A stretch of DNA of 5,090 nucleotides from Planctomycetaceae bacterium (GTDB taxonomy: Bacteria; Planctomycetota; Planctomycetia; Pirellulales; Pirellulaceae). Position numbers and translations under genes: made by a program. The notes below the pieces were generated by a model. It did no database searches and had not been told where the DNA came from. It saw nothing but the letters and a program-made list of their open reading frames with translations. Where the stretch lies: positions 6,290 through 11,379 of the forward strand of contig DMPQ01000445.1 in the NCBI GenBank assembly GCA_003455945.1, given 5' to 3'. Positions 4,759-5,090 of the stretch are shown here, piece after piece (position 1 is the first letter of the stretch; each line of letters starts with the position of its first letter).

Positions 4759-5088
4759 CCCGAACTCAGGATCGTAATCATCCGAAGATCTTTCAAAAAT
4801 CATCCATTGCGGCGGCATCACCGGTAATCTTTCATGTTCACTTCCCGAGGTGATGGATGCGTCAATCGACACAAGGTACATTCCCGGCAATTCTGCGTTC
4901 AGCCGTAATGCAACTTGTGCCGGAGTGTCGTCGTCAAGGACGATAGCGGGCGGAAACTCTCGTCTCTCCGGCTCGGTATCAGTGGCTTTGTAATAGAATC
5001 TCGTGGGGCGAAACTCTCGCGGTGTCGTGCCAGGGTTTGGTCCAATTTCAACGTAAAAGAGGTCTGTCTCCGCGGGGTACACGCCCAT
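4753..5088 (-). CDS. Unrecognised 111-aa cassette-borne protein (possibly 5'-incomplete)
   Basis: The frame reads MGVYPAETDLFYVEIGPNPG, then a charged mixed alpha/beta-looking middle (FRPTRFYYKATDTEPERREF, IVLDDDTPAQVALRLNAELP) and an acidic end (FERSSDDYDPEFGA). No signal peptide, membrane segment or known motif is visible. It ends in a TAA that forms part of the attC R'' box, the usual cassette layout, and many cassette genes are orphans like this. The ATG at 5088 is 2 nt from the window edge, so neither ribosome binding site nor an upstream extension can be judged. Function unknown. Confidence 0.65.
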   Translation of the reverse strand: MGVYPAETDLFYVEIGPNPGTTPREFRPTRFYYKATDTEPERREFPPAIVLDDDTPAQVALRLNAELPGMYLVSIDASITSGSEHERLPVMPPQWMIFERSSDDYDPEFGA

Positions 5089-5090
5089 TA

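Noticed and set aside
1..5090. tRNA, rRNA or CRISPR array
   Set aside because: No cloverleaf-like segment, no ribosomal RNA signature and no regularly spaced direct repeats were seen when reading both strands.

Overview
The window comes from a high-GC bacterium. A planctomycete-like or similar environmental host is my best guess, based on the gene family combination (LexA-type repressor, DUF2924 protein and large serine recombinase, with an integron cassette junction next to them). No ribosomal or other phylogenetic marker is present, so the assignment is an inference.

Left part (1-3637): a compact block with a divergent layout. On the minus strand lie a LexA/S24 self-cleaving repressor (79-732) and, 5 nt after its stop, the start of a second gene that runs off the window (1-73). 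On the plus strand lies an apparent operon: a 68-aa arginine-rich small protein (958-1164), a DUF2924 protein (1201-1692), a 516-aa large serine recombinase (1689-3239) and a 133-aa ParB/KorB-like helix-turn-helix protein (3236-3637). The last three overlap at two ATGA junctions and each has a clear Shine-Dalgarno sequence. The 225-nt divergent control region holds a 24-bp palindrome over a plausible repressor promoter and a 45-bp imperfect palindrome. This resembles a phage-type switch: a DNA-damage-cleavable repressor facing a recombinase operon.

Middle part (3638-4063): no intact gene. Plus-strand reading frames look like the decayed C-terminus of an integrase-type transposase, ending in an LGGVIRS...HRTA-like tail. 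Two imperfect inverted repeats lie downstream of it.

Right part (4064-5090): two minus-strand genes of visibly lower GC that look like integron gene cassettes: an NT5C-type HAD 5'-nucleotidase (4064-4660) and an unrecognised 111-aa protein (4753-5088). Between them is a 91-bp attC-like recombination site (4668-4758) with paired R and L boxes and extrahelical bases in L''. The upstream stop codon lies inside R'', and the next ribosome binding site overlaps R'. No integron integrase is in the window.

The window therefore joins two recombination systems, a serine recombinase module under a LexA-like neighbour and a tyrosine-integrase-type cassette array, separated by a decayed segment.
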